From NCBI GenBank assembly GCA_049511115.1, contig JBEKYH010000093.1, positions 1-12,793 on the forward strand: a DNA stretch of 12,793 bases. The letters are read 5' to 3'. Under the pieces are notes generated by a model. It saw nothing but the letters and a program-made list of their open reading frames with translations, was not told the DNA's origin and made no database searches. Positions 5,323 through 12,577 of this stretch are shown piece after piece (position 1 is the first letter of the stretch; every line of letters begins with the position of its first letter). Source of the stretch: JBEKYH01 sp049511115 (lineage in GTDB: Bacteria > Planctomycetota > Phycisphaerae > Tepidisphaerales > Tepidisphaeraceae). The position numbers and the translations under genes are program-made.

Positions 5323-6651
5323 ATGGGCAACCAGACTCATCGGCCGAATTCGTCATCGTCTGGCAAAGGGAGTTTTCAGCGTCTTGATAAGGCGGTGGAA
5401 GCCCTGGAAACGCGGCGGCTTTTATCGATTTCCGTGGTGAGCGGAGTGTTGACAGTCGATCTCTCCAGCAAGACCAACGAGCACACGGTCATCGTCAGCG
5501 TGGACTCGCAGACGGGGGATTACCGCGTCGAAGACAACGGGCGAATCCATGAATTTCCGCAGGCGGGGATTGACAGCGTCGACGTGCTCGGTCCGACGGT
5601 GTCCAGCAAACTCAGAATAAACGCCACCTTTCCCACACTGGATAGCGACAACGCGATCAAAGGGGGCGCAGGCAATAACACGCTGATTGGATCGAAGGGC
5701 GGAAACACGATTATTTTTGGCGGCGAGGGGAACAATTCCATCACGGCGCGGGGGACGTCCAACGTCGTCAACGGCGGCGCCGGCAACAACACACTGGTAG
5801 GCGGGGCCGGAAACGACACCCTGCAGGCGGACGGGGCGGGCGATGATTTAATCATGTGCACGTCGGGAAATAATGTCGCGTTCGGCGGGTCGGGGAACGA
5901 CACGCTCGTAGCGGGAACGGGAAATGACACGCTGTCCGGCAAAGGCGGGAATAACCTGATTATTGGCGGAAGCGGTAATTCATCCCTCAAAGCCGGATCA
6001 GGGGGAAGCACTATTCTGGGAGGGACGGGAAGCAGCACGCTGGTGGGAGGCGCGGGAGACGACTTTCTGGCGGCCGGCGAGACGGACATGCTTTTGACGG
6101 CGGGAGAAACACTGCCGGCGGCGAGCGGGCTCGATCTGCTGGAGGGATTCAACGGAAACGACACGCTGATCGGCGTGGCGGCGTCGGATACGCTTTCGGG
6201 CGGAAACGGGGCCAATGAATTCGACGCTCCGACCGGGGCGACGTTCACGGACTTCAACGCGGCGCAAGGGGATTTCCAGCCGAGCAATGAGACCGTCGCC
6301 GGAACAGCGGCCACGGACATAACGGTCAAGTTGCGAATCAAGATTCACGGATCGCTGGTAGCCATTCCCAACACGGCGGGAAGTGTGGCCGATGGCACAT
6401 CCGAGGCTGAAGTGACCAGCTTATCGGGCAATTCGGCTCTCATCCAATTCCGCAGCGCGACGGCGAAACAAGCCTTTACCCTGGGGACTTTCTTCCAGCA
6501 GTGGGGCATCAGCTTCAGCAGCAGCGGAATCGGTCAATTCGTCGGCGGGCCCGATGGCACGCTCAGCATGACGGTGAATGGCGTTCCCAACACCGACTTC
6601 AACAATTACGTCGTGCAGAACGACGATGTCATTGTCATTAAATACAATTAA
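5323..6651 (+). CDS. LEPR-type RTX-repeat (hemolysin-type Ca-binding) surface protein
   Basis: This is a 442-residue protein. Its N-terminus has a basic Ser-rich lead, then 'VEALETRRLLS' (25-35), a variant of the LEPR-XLL motif found at the start of many large secreted planctomycetal proteins. After a short beta region (36-110) comes a block of Gly/Asn/Asp-rich RTX-like nonapeptides (about 113-297; e.g. GGAGNDTL, GGSGNDTL), which in the family bind calcium in a parallel beta-roll. The C-terminal part (about 334-442) is a separate beta-rich domain: 'LRIKIHGSLVAIPN', 'FTLGTFFQQWGISFS' and 'MTVNGVPNTDFNNYVVQNDD'. No standard Sec signal or C-terminal anchor is seen, so the export route is unclear. 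The start is supported by GGAGA 7 bases upstream. It converges on the protease-PATR gene with a 17-base gap. It is probably an extracellular or cell-wall structural protein; no enzymatic motif is seen. Confidence 0.82.
   Translation: MGNQTHRPNSSSSGKGSFQRLDKAVEALETRRLLSISVVSGVLTVDLSSKTNEHTVIVSVDSQTGDYRVEDNGRIHEFPQAGIDSVDVLGPTVSSKLRINATFPTLDSDNAIKGGAGNNTLIGSKGGNTIIFGGEGNNSITARGTSNVVNGGAGNNTLVGGAGNDTLQADGAGDDLIMCTSGNNVAFGGSGNDTLVAGTGNDTLSGKGGNNLIIGGSGNSSLKAGSGGSTILGGTGSSTLVGGAGDDFLAAGETDMLLTAGETLPAASGLDLLEGFNGNDTLIGVAASDTLSGGNGANEFDAPTGATFTDFNAAQGDFQPSNETVAGTAATDITVKLRIKIHGSLVAIPNTAGSVADGTSEAEVTSLSGNSALIQFRSATAKQAFTLGTFFQQWGISFSSSGIGQFVGGPDGTLSMTVNGVPNTDFNNYVVQNDDVIVIKYN
5659..6213 (+). repeat. 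RTX (GGxGxDxLx-like) nonapeptide repeat block
   Basis: Residues about 113-297 of the RTX protein consist mainly of glycine-rich nonapeptides. Only part of the array keeps the calcium-binding Asp (GNDTL four times, plus GDDLI and GDDFL). Many copies have Asn or Ser in its place (GNNTL, GNNSI, GGNTI, GNSSL, GGSTI, GSSTL). The array is interrupted around residues 252-272, then resumes briefly with 'GFNGNDTLIG' and 'DTLSGGNGAN'. Calcium binding is therefore likely patchy. Confidence 0.8.
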
Positions 6652-6668
6652 AGCGAAATTCCCAACTG

Positions 6669-9600
6669 TCACCGGGCATCGGCGAAAGGTATTGCGCGGC
6701 GCCGGCGGCGCATGAGCAGCGCCGAAGCCGCGCCGGCAAAGATCGCGGCGGAAGCGGGTTCGGGGACGGGCGTGGGGGCGGCGGCGATTTCGGCCTCTGC
6801 TAATTGCCAATCGGCGGCGAAGGAAGTGGGCAACTGGGCCAATTGGCCGGCGCCCAATGTCTTGTTGAAGTTCTGGGCTACCAGAAGCAGGTCGGCGAAA
6901 TTGACCACGTTGTCGTAATTGAAATCGCCGTCGGCCCAATCGAGGGGGTTGCCGTGGGTGTCGGTCGTGTGATTGAAATTCTGCGCTACGACCAGAAGAT
7001 CGGCGAAATTCACGGTGCCGTCGAGATTGGCGTCGCCGGCGAGGGTTGTCTTAACGATGATCTGGTTGGCGAGCGCGGCTGTGCCGGAATCGCGGTCGCC
7101 GTCGACGTAGCCGACAGCATAGAGGCTGGGATTGGAGGCGGCGATGCCGGAGGTCAAGCCCGAGCCGGTCCAGGTGTCGCCATTGTATGCGCTGGTGATA
7201 TAGGAGCGGATGGTTGTGGCTGGATCAACCGCGGCGGAGGCGAAGTTGATATCCAGCGTATTGTTGGTCAGGTCGAGGGTGGAACCGGAGTTGATGGTGA
7301 GGGCGCCAACACTGCTGGTTCCAGAGCTGGAATTCAGGCGCAGATAGGCGGGGGCCGAGGATTTTCCAACGGTGAGCGAGCCGCTGCCGGTGATAGCGCC
7401 GGTAATCAGGGGGGCGGCGCTGGTTCCGGTTTGGATGCACAGGGAAGAATTATTGACGACAGTTCCTCCGGCGGGGAGCGCGGAGACTGCGGGAATCACC
7501 AGCGCGCCGGCGGCGACGGTGGTGGTTCCGGAATAGGTATTGACGGCGCTGAAGGTCACCGTTCCCGTGCCCGTGAGGCTGACGCCGCCGCTGCCGGAAA
7601 CAGCGTTGGAGAAATTCAAGGTCGCGTCGGATCGGTCGATAATCAGAGTCGCGCCGTCGTTGATGGCGCCGGTGACCGAGCCGGTGGTTGAGCCGTTGCC
7701 GAGTTGCAAAGCGCCGGACTGGATGTTGGTGCCGCCGGTAAAAGAGTCGGCGGCGGTGAGGGCGAATGTTCCCGAACCGATCATGGTCAGTGAGCCGCCG
7801 CCGGTGATGGCGCTGGCGATCGAACCGGACGAATCGGAACGATCGATGATGAGGCTGGAAGAATCGGAAATGGATCCGGCGCCGATTGATCCGCTGGAGC
7901 CGCCGTTGCCGAGCTCAATGGCGCCCTGGTTGATGCTGGTGGTTCCGGTGTAGGTGTTAGCGCCCGTTAACGTCAGCGTGCCGGTTCCGGATTTGATCAG
8001 GTTGATCGAGCCGGACGGGCTTTGGATGACGCCCGCAAAGGTGCTGCTGAGGGCAGAGTTATAGGTGAAATTGACGGCGGTGGCAGTGAGATCGGTGATG
8101 GTTCCGGTTCCCGTCAGGGAGCCGACGGTCGTGTTGTTGCCATGCAGATCGAGCTCGCCGCCGGTGACATTCAGGGGAGCGGAGGCATTGCCCAGCGCGA
8201 GGCTATTGCCAACCTGGAGCGTGCCCGATTGGATGGTGGTTCCGCCGCTGTAGCTGTTGGCGTTGGTAAGCACGAGCGTGCCCAGACCCGATTTCACGAG
8301 AGAGAGGGAGCCGCTGCCGCTGTTGATGAGAATTCCGGTGAAAGTCGTCGCGGAGTTGCCGCCGACGGTCAGCGTGGCATTGGAGGAGGAGACATCATCA
8401 ATGGTGCCGGCTCCGAAGAACGTGCCAACGGACAAACTAAAACCATGGAGATCGACTTCGCCGCCAGTCAGGCTCAGAGAGCCGCCGGCTGCGCCGAGCG
8501 CGCTGGCGTTTCCCATTTGCAGGATGCCGCCGGTGACGGTGGTGCCGCCGCTGTAGGAATTGGCGCCGCTGAGGGTGAGAGTGCCGGCGCCGGACTTGGT
8601 GAAACTGACGATGCCGGTGCTGCTGTTCTGGATTTTCCCGGAGAACGTGGCGTTGGCATTGGAATTATCGGTGAAAATGGAACTGGTGGCGGAGAGATCG
8701 TCGATCGTGCCGGAGCCGGTGAGATTGGCGACGGTGGGGCTGAAGCCGTGAAGATCGAGCGTGCCGCCGCCGAGGGTCAGCATCGAGGAGCTTCCCAGGG
8801 CGCTGCCTCCGCCGAGTTGAAGCGTGCCGGCAAGGATCGTGGTGACGCCGGAATAGGAATTGACGCCGCTGAGGGCGAGCGTGCCGACGCCGAGTTTGGT
8901 TAGCGAACCCGGGCCAGACAGGGAAGAGCTGACGGTAAAAGTATTGGCGGCGGAGGCGATATCAAATCCGCCGCTAAAATTCGCGCCGTTGATGTTCGTC
9001 AGGCTGGTGAGGGAATTGCCTGTGATTCCCAGTGTGCCTCCGGAGAAAGTGATGGAGTTCGTCCCGATGTTGGAGGCGGCGGAGATGGAGAGTTCGCCGC
9101 CGTAGAGGGTGGTGACGGCAGAGTAGGTATTGTTGCCAGAAAGCGCGAGAGTGCCGGGGCCGACATAGGCGAGGGCCGTTTTGTTGGCGCCGTCGGTGAT
9201 ATTACCGCTGAGGCTGGAGGCGGTACCCCCGGCCGCGCCAAGGCTCAGGGCGGGCGCGTTGGTGAAAGCGAGGCTGCTGGCGTAATTGTTGAACTGGAGC
9301 GTCCCTCCGGAGAAGGAGACCGACCCCAATCCGACGGCGCGATCGGAATTAATGGTTAGCAGGCCGGCGCCGACATTGGTGCCGCCGGTGTAGGAATTAA
9401 CGGCGGTGAGATTGAGCGTGCCGGCGCCGAGCTTGGTGAATGAACCGGAGCCTAGGAGCGTAGCGCCGACGGTAAACGTGTTGGCGGAGGAGGCAATATC
9501 AAAGCCGCCATTGAAGGCGGACCAGTTGACGGAATGCGTGTTGAGACTGGTGAGTCCCGTGCCCGTCACCTGCATAACGCCGCCATTGAAGGTGACGGCG

Positions 9601-12353
9601 GTAGTGGGGCCGCCGAGATTGCTGTCGGAACTGACGGAAAGCTCGCCGGCGGAGAGCGTTGTTCCGCCGGAATAGGAATTGGCGCCGGTCAGGGTAAGAG
9701 TTCCCGTGCCGGTCTTGATCAAGCTAAGCGCGCCGGCGGCGCTAATGAGAACTCCGGTATAGCTCGTCGAAATATTGGCCGATCCGACGGTCAGCGTTGC
9801 CGTGGTGGAGGAGGCGTTGTTTTCAACAATACCCGAACCGGAGAGAGAGCCGACGGCCGGGCTGAAGGAATTCAGATCAAGCGTGCCGCTCACGGAAAGG
9901 GGCGCGGATGTGGCTCCGAGGGCGGTGGGGAAAAGAAGCTGAAGCGTGCCGGCGTTGACGGTGGCGCCGCCGCTGAAGGTGCTGTTGCCGCCAAGCTGCC
10001 AGAATCCTGTCCCGCCCTTGACCAGCGAGAGTTGGCCGCCGGTTGGATCGGTCAGGGAGGCGTCCAGCACATTGGCCCCAACGTTGGAACCGGTAAGGGT
10101 CAGGGAAGTAGAGCCGGAATTGGAAAAGGCTTCGGCAAGGGCACTGTCAAACGCCACCGGGCCGGTACCTGAGGAATCCAAGGTTGCGCCAAGGGTTCCG
10201 ATGGTAAAGACGCGGCTGCTGGCGTCGCCGCCACCGACATAACGAAGAATGCCGCCATTGATGACGAGGTTAGAGGGATTCGAAGGCGTGGATGTGCCAA
10301 TGGAACTGCCGTTGGCGTCGCCGGCCAGCGGATCACCGAGATAGGAGACTTGCAACGTGGTCGGCTCTAATAGCTGGGTGTTGGTGGCGGGATTGGCCAG
10401 AACCATCGACCCGTGGATGGTGGTTGAGCCGGAGTAGGTGTTGGTGGTCGCCAAGGCGACAATGCCGCCGTTCTCGGCGAGGAGGCTCGTTGAACCGGCC
10501 ACATCCGGCAGCGGAACCTTGCCCGCGCTGGTTTGGGGAAGCGTGAGTTGCCCGCCGCCGCCGAGGAGGTAGACATTACCAGCGGGGGTAATCGTGCCTG
10601 TGTAGGTAATGCCGGCTGAGACCGCGCCGATGCTCATGTTGACCAGGCTGGTGGTCGCGCCGGCGAACGGCTTGGTCATGTTAAATGCGCCGGCGACTTT
10701 TCCGGTGTAATCAATATTGACGTTGGAATCCGCGGCGTCGAGGGCAAAGCCGCCGCTTTGTGAGGGAGCTTGATTGAGAAGCTGGAGGAAGGCCGCGTCG
10801 GTCGTGGAGCCGGCGTCAGAACCGGCAGCGCCGCCGGCGGCCACCTGGAGCGACGGCGTCGCGGTCAGGAGATTGCCTTGGGAGATTTCAAGTAAGCCGC
10901 CGTTGACGAGCGTCGCGCCGGCATAGGAGCCGCCGCTGCTGAGGATCAGATTTCCCGCGCCGGATTTGGTGAGACCGCCAACACCGCTGATGGAGCCTGA
11001 AAAAGTGAGGGCATTTCCGGGATTGGCGACAGTGACGAGGAGATTGGAATTGAGAGTGAGCGGGGCGGAGATGAAATGCGTTCCGCCGGTGTCGGTAATG
11101 AGAGCCGTGGCGGTGGCCCCGCCGTTGTCGAGGGTCAGGACGCCGTTGTTGCCGGCAGCGATGGTATAGGAATTGACGTTATTGAAATTGATGGTGCCGA
11201 CGGTCCAGTTAGCGTCGAGGGTAATCGTCGAATTGGTGGTGATGCCGCTGGTGAAATTGGCGGTAGCGGCGGCGAATTCGGGAATCTGGCCGGCGGTCCA
11301 ATTGGCGATGCTGGCCCAAGAACCGCCGCCTGAGAGACTCCAGTTGGAGGTCGTGACGAGGGTCGAGTCGATGAAACTCATTGAGGAGGCAACGTCCAGG
11401 CGCGTGTAGCCGTTGTAATCGCCGTAGAAGCCGTCCGGGTTGGTGGAGATGGAGTTGCCGGGTTCGGCGCCGACAAAATCGGTGACCGCTTCAAGATAGG
11501 TCTGATTGTTGGCCGTGAGGAAGAGTCCACCACCGCTATCACCGGGCGCGGAGCAGCCTTCCAGAGAGAGGGGCGTGGAACTGCCCATAATGCTGGCGGA
11601 AGGGTTGTTGGGCTGGTCGAAATCGGTGAGCTCGACATTTGAACTCAGTCCGGCGAAGTTGGACGTGGTGAAATTAGGAGGACCGCCGGTGGTCGTCTGA
11701 CCACCGAAAGCATCAATGACGTTTTGAATCGCGCGGCGCGTGCCGGGGCCGCCGGTCGCGCCGGTCAGGCCGGTGCCAGTGTCGCCGTATCCAACGATCG
11801 TGGCAGTCTGGCCGATCTCGGCGCCAAAAGAACTTTGATAAAGTTGGGCCGGCGCGACATTAGTGATGGGCGAGGCAAGCTGCACGAGGGCGAGATCATT
11901 GCCGTTGCTCAGGTTGTAGTCCCAGCCAGATTCGACGGCAATCGAGGCGACTGAATCCGGGCCGGTAACGAACGGAGTCGTGGATGCGCCCTGGCCGAAG
12001 CTGACTTCGGCCGCGGGGAAGGCGGGGGCAGCGACGCCGACGCCGTTGTCCTGGGTGACGACGTGGGCCGCAGTGAGAACCCAATCAGGGGCGACCAGAG
12101 TGGCCGAGCCGAAAATCTCGCCAGAACTGAGGATGACATCGATAAATCCCGAGGAGGCGTACTGGGACTGGGCGCTGAACGAGGTGTAATCGGAGTCGGG
12201 TGTGTCATCCCGAATCGTGGATGCGTCGGAAAGGCGTGGAGCCGCACAGCAGGCGGCGGCGATAAGGGTGGACCATCCCCATCCTCCTGGCGCAAAAACT
12301 GCGCGACGGATCAGCCGTTCGGTTCTTAATTTCAAACGAGGACTCCCATCCAA
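6669..12353 (-). CDS. trypsin-like serine protease / PATR-repeat / dockerin-like / PEP-CTERM surface protein
   Basis: This is a 1894-residue modular exported protein. A basic n-region and hydrophobic core (about 28-38) form a signal peptide, probably cleaved near LSDA-ST. An S1 (trypsin-like) protease domain (about 55-330) has a complete triad: His97 in 'VLTAAHVV', Asp153 in 'GNDLALVQL' and Ser273 in 'APGDSGGGLF'. From about 335 the Trp-rich 'GSWASIANWTAGQIP' lead-in precedes about 12 autotransporter-associated beta-strand (PATR) repeats (about 460-1620). Then come two dockerin-like loops (1773-1832) and VPEP (1863-1866), a hydrophobic stretch and RRRRR, i.e. a PEP-CTERM signal for exosortase processing. 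No autotransporter barrel is present. The start is uncertain: the frame opens with TTG at 12353, with AGG a few bases upstream, and another TTG lies at 12335; there is no in-frame ATG before the signal core. The protease is probably active at the cell surface; its substrate is unknown. Confidence 0.88.
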   Translation of the reverse strand: MDGSPRLKLRTERLIRRAVFAPGGWGWSTLIAAACCAAPRLSDASTIRDDTPDSDYTSFSAQSQYASSGFIDVILSSGEIFGSATLVAPDWVLTAAHVVTQDNGVGVAAPAFPAAEVSFGQGASTTPFVTGPDSVASIAVESGWDYNLSNGNDLALVQLASPITNVAPAQLYQSSFGAEIGQTATIVGYGDTGTGLTGATGGPGTRRAIQNVIDAFGGQTTTGGPPNFTTSNFAGLSSNVELTDFDQPNNPSASIMGSSTPLSLEGCSAPGDSGGGLFLTANNQTYLEAVTDFVGAEPGNSISTNPDGFYGDYNGYTRLDVASSMSFIDSTLVTTSNWSLSGGGSWASIANWTAGQIPEFAAATANFTSGITTNSTITLDANWTVGTINFNNVNSYTIAAGNNGVLTLDNGGATATALITDTGGTHFISAPLTLNSNLLVTVANPGNALTFSGSISGVGGLTKSGAGNLILSSGGSYAGATLVNGGLLEISQGNLLTATPSLQVAAGGAAGSDAGSTTDAAFLQLLNQAPSQSGGFALDAADSNVNIDYTGKVAGAFNMTKPFAGATTSLVNMSIGAVSAGITYTGTITPAGNVYLLGGGGQLTLPQTSAGKVPLPDVAGSTSLLAENGGIVALATTNTYSGSTTIHGSMVLANPATNTQLLEPTTLQVSYLGDPLAGDANGSSIGTSTPSNPSNLVINGGILRYVGGGDASSRVFTIGTLGATLDSSGTGPVAFDSALAEAFSNSGSTSLTLTGSNVGANVLDASLTDPTGGQLSLVKGGTGFWQLGGNSTFSGGATVNAGTLQLLFPTALGATSAPLSVSGTLDLNSFSPAVGSLSGSGIVENNASSTTATLTVGSANISTSYTGVLISAAGALSLIKTGTGTLTLTGANSYSGGTTLSAGELSVSSDSNLGGPTTAVTFNGGVMQVTGTGLTSLNTHSVNWSAFNGGFDIASSANTFTVGATLLGSGSFTKLGAGTLNLTAVNSYTGGTNVGAGLLTINSDRAVGLGSVSFSGGTLQFNNYASSLAFTNAPALSLGAAGGTASSLSGNITDGANKTALAYVGPGTLALSGNNTYSAVTTLYGGELSISAASNIGTNSITFSGGTLGITGNSLTSLTNINGANFSGGFDIASAANTFTVSSSLSGPGSLTKLGVGTLALSGVNSYSGVTTILAGTLQLGGGSALGSSSMLTLGGGTLDLHGFSPTVANLTGSGTIDDLSATSSIFTDNSNANATFSGKIQNSSTGIVSFTKSGAGTLTLSGANSYSGGTTVTGGILQMGNASALGAAGGSLSLTGGEVDLHGFSLSVGTFFGAGTIDDVSSSNATLTVGGNSATTFTGILINSGSGSLSLVKSGLGTLVLTNANSYSGGTTIQSGTLQVGNSLALGNASAPLNVTGGELDLHGNNTTVGSLTGTGTITDLTATAVNFTYNSALSSTFAGVIQSPSGSINLIKSGTGTLTLTGANTYTGTTSINQGAIELGNGGSSGSIGAGSISDSSSLIIDRSDSSGSIASAITGGGSLTMIGSGTFALTAADSFTGGTNIQSGALQLGNGSTTGSVTGAINDGATLIIDRSDATLNFSNAVSGSGGVSLTGTGTVTFSAVNTYSGTTTVAAGALVIPAVSALPAGGTVVNNSSLCIQTGTSAAPLITGAITGSGSLTVGKSSAPAYLRLNSSSGTSSVGALTINSGSTLDLTNNTLDINFASAAVDPATTIRSYITSAYNGDTWTGSGLTSGIAASNPSLYAVGYVDGDRDSGTAALANQIIVKTTLAGDANLDGTVNFADLLVVAQNFNHTTDTHGNPLDWADGDFNYDNVVNFADLLLVAQNFNKTLGAGQLAQLPTSFAADWQLAEAEIAAAPTPVPEPASAAIFAGAASALLMRRRRRAIPFADAR
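6684..6767 (-). other. PEP-CTERM sorting signal
   Basis: The protein ends 'PVPEPASAAIFAGAASALLM' followed by five Arg and a short 'AIPFADAR' tail. A VPEP motif, one membrane-length hydrophobic segment and a basic cluster are the defining layout of PEP-CTERM signals, which are recognised by an exosortase. The exosortase itself is not in the window. The tail after the Arg cluster is slightly longer than usual. Confidence 0.85.
6858..7037 (-). other. dockerin-like duplicated Ca-binding segment in the PATR protein
   Basis: Two copies of a dockerin/EF-hand-like loop plus helix occur 36 residues apart: 'GDANLDGTVNFADLLVVAQNF' with ligands D-x-N-x-D-G, and 'GDFNYDNVVNFADLLLVAQNF', in which the Gly after the third ligand is Asn. 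In cellulosomal bacteria such pairs bind cohesins. In planctomycetes they are common just before PEP-CTERM anchors, and no cohesin is visible in this window. Confidence 0.82.
7490..10980 (-). repeat. about 12 autotransporter-associated beta-strand (PATR) repeats
   Basis: Each unit follows the pattern 'SL.K.G.GTL.L.G.NSYSGGTT...G.L.....ALG', with spacing of roughly 70-110 residues. I count 12 'SYSGGTT'-like cores: SYAGATL, TYSGSTT, TFSGGAT, SYSGGTT, SYTGGTN, TYSAVTT, SYSGVTT, SYSGGTT, SYSGGTT, TYTGTTS, SFTGGTN and TYSGTTT. In known proteins these build a right-handed beta-helix passenger. At DNA level the copies share stretches such as the segment encoding GTLTLTGANSYSGGTT, so the array could expand or contract by recombination. 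Confidence 0.88.
11364..12191 (-). other. S1 (trypsin-like) protease domain of the PATR protein
   Basis: Residues about 55-330 contain all three catalytic motifs in the right order and spacing (His97, Asp153, Ser273). They also contain the strand 'IGQTATIVGYGDTG' seen in bacterial trypsin-like enzymes. The Ser motif is preceded by a Cys ('LEGCSAPGDSGG'), with no obvious disulfide partner nearby. Specificity-pocket residues cannot be assigned without an alignment. Confidence 0.86.
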
Positions 12354-12577
12354 GGGACCTAAGACGCCACCCCAACCAAAACCGGCGGTATCCTAACTAA
12401 CCACAAGAAGCGACTTGATGCAAGCCAAATGGCTGAATTCCGCACAGTCACGTTAATATAGAGATATTACGAGACGATGTTATTCCCTGTTCACGGAATA
12501 AAACTAATTTATATATGTATATGTATAAATATAAACTGCAGCGAAGGCGGCGTGGGAGCAACTGGGAAAAATGTCTC
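12354..12577. promoter_or_regulatory. AT-rich intergenic spacer with two inverted repeats
   Basis: This 224-base stretch lies upstream of the protease-PATR gene and downstream of the sigma-factor gene, both on the minus strand. It should hold the promoter of the former and any terminator of the latter. It contains TAATAT-AGAG-ATATTA (12454-12469), then ten bases on TTATTCC-CTGTTCAC-GGAATAA (12480-12501), then an alternating AT tract (about 12507-12534). I find no convincing sigma-70 or sigma-54 (GG-N10-GC) promoter, no T-tract terminator, and no small gene. Confidence 0.5.
12480..12501. promoter_or_regulatory. 7-bp-arm inverted repeat, possible operator or weak hairpin
   Basis: TTATTCC and GGAATAA are perfect inverted arms separated by 8 bases, about 127 bases upstream of the TTG start of the protease-PATR gene. 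The stem is AT-rich and not followed on the minus strand by a T-tract, so an operator is somewhat more likely than a terminator for the sigma gene. Both are guesses. Confidence 0.3.

Noticed and set aside
5520..6341. A Pro/Ser-rich 273-codon frame antisense to the RTX block
   Set aside because: It is the mirror of Gly/Asn-rich nonapeptide codons on the plus strand; no plausible protein fold.
6652..6668. Possible shared terminator between the two convergent surface-protein genes
   Set aside because: The 17-base gap has no inverted repeat or T-tract.
6804..10172. Several long plus-strand frames opposite the PATR repeats (e.g. 6804-7691, 8022-8903, 9534-10172)
   Set aside because: They are Gly/Ala/Glu-rich repeats produced by reading the repetitive Gly/Thr/Ser codons of the PATR gene in reverse; no start signals or domains.
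7490..10980. The repeated DNA considered as a CRISPR array or minisatellite
   Set aside because: The unit spacing is irregular (hundreds of bases), the repeats are imperfect and in one continuous reading frame; it is protein repeat coding.
12410..12440. TGGC/TTGC elements on the minus strand considered as a sigma-54 promoter for the PEP-CTERM gene
   Set aside because: The GG-N10-GC spacing is not met (GG is followed ten bases later by GT), so the match is not supported.
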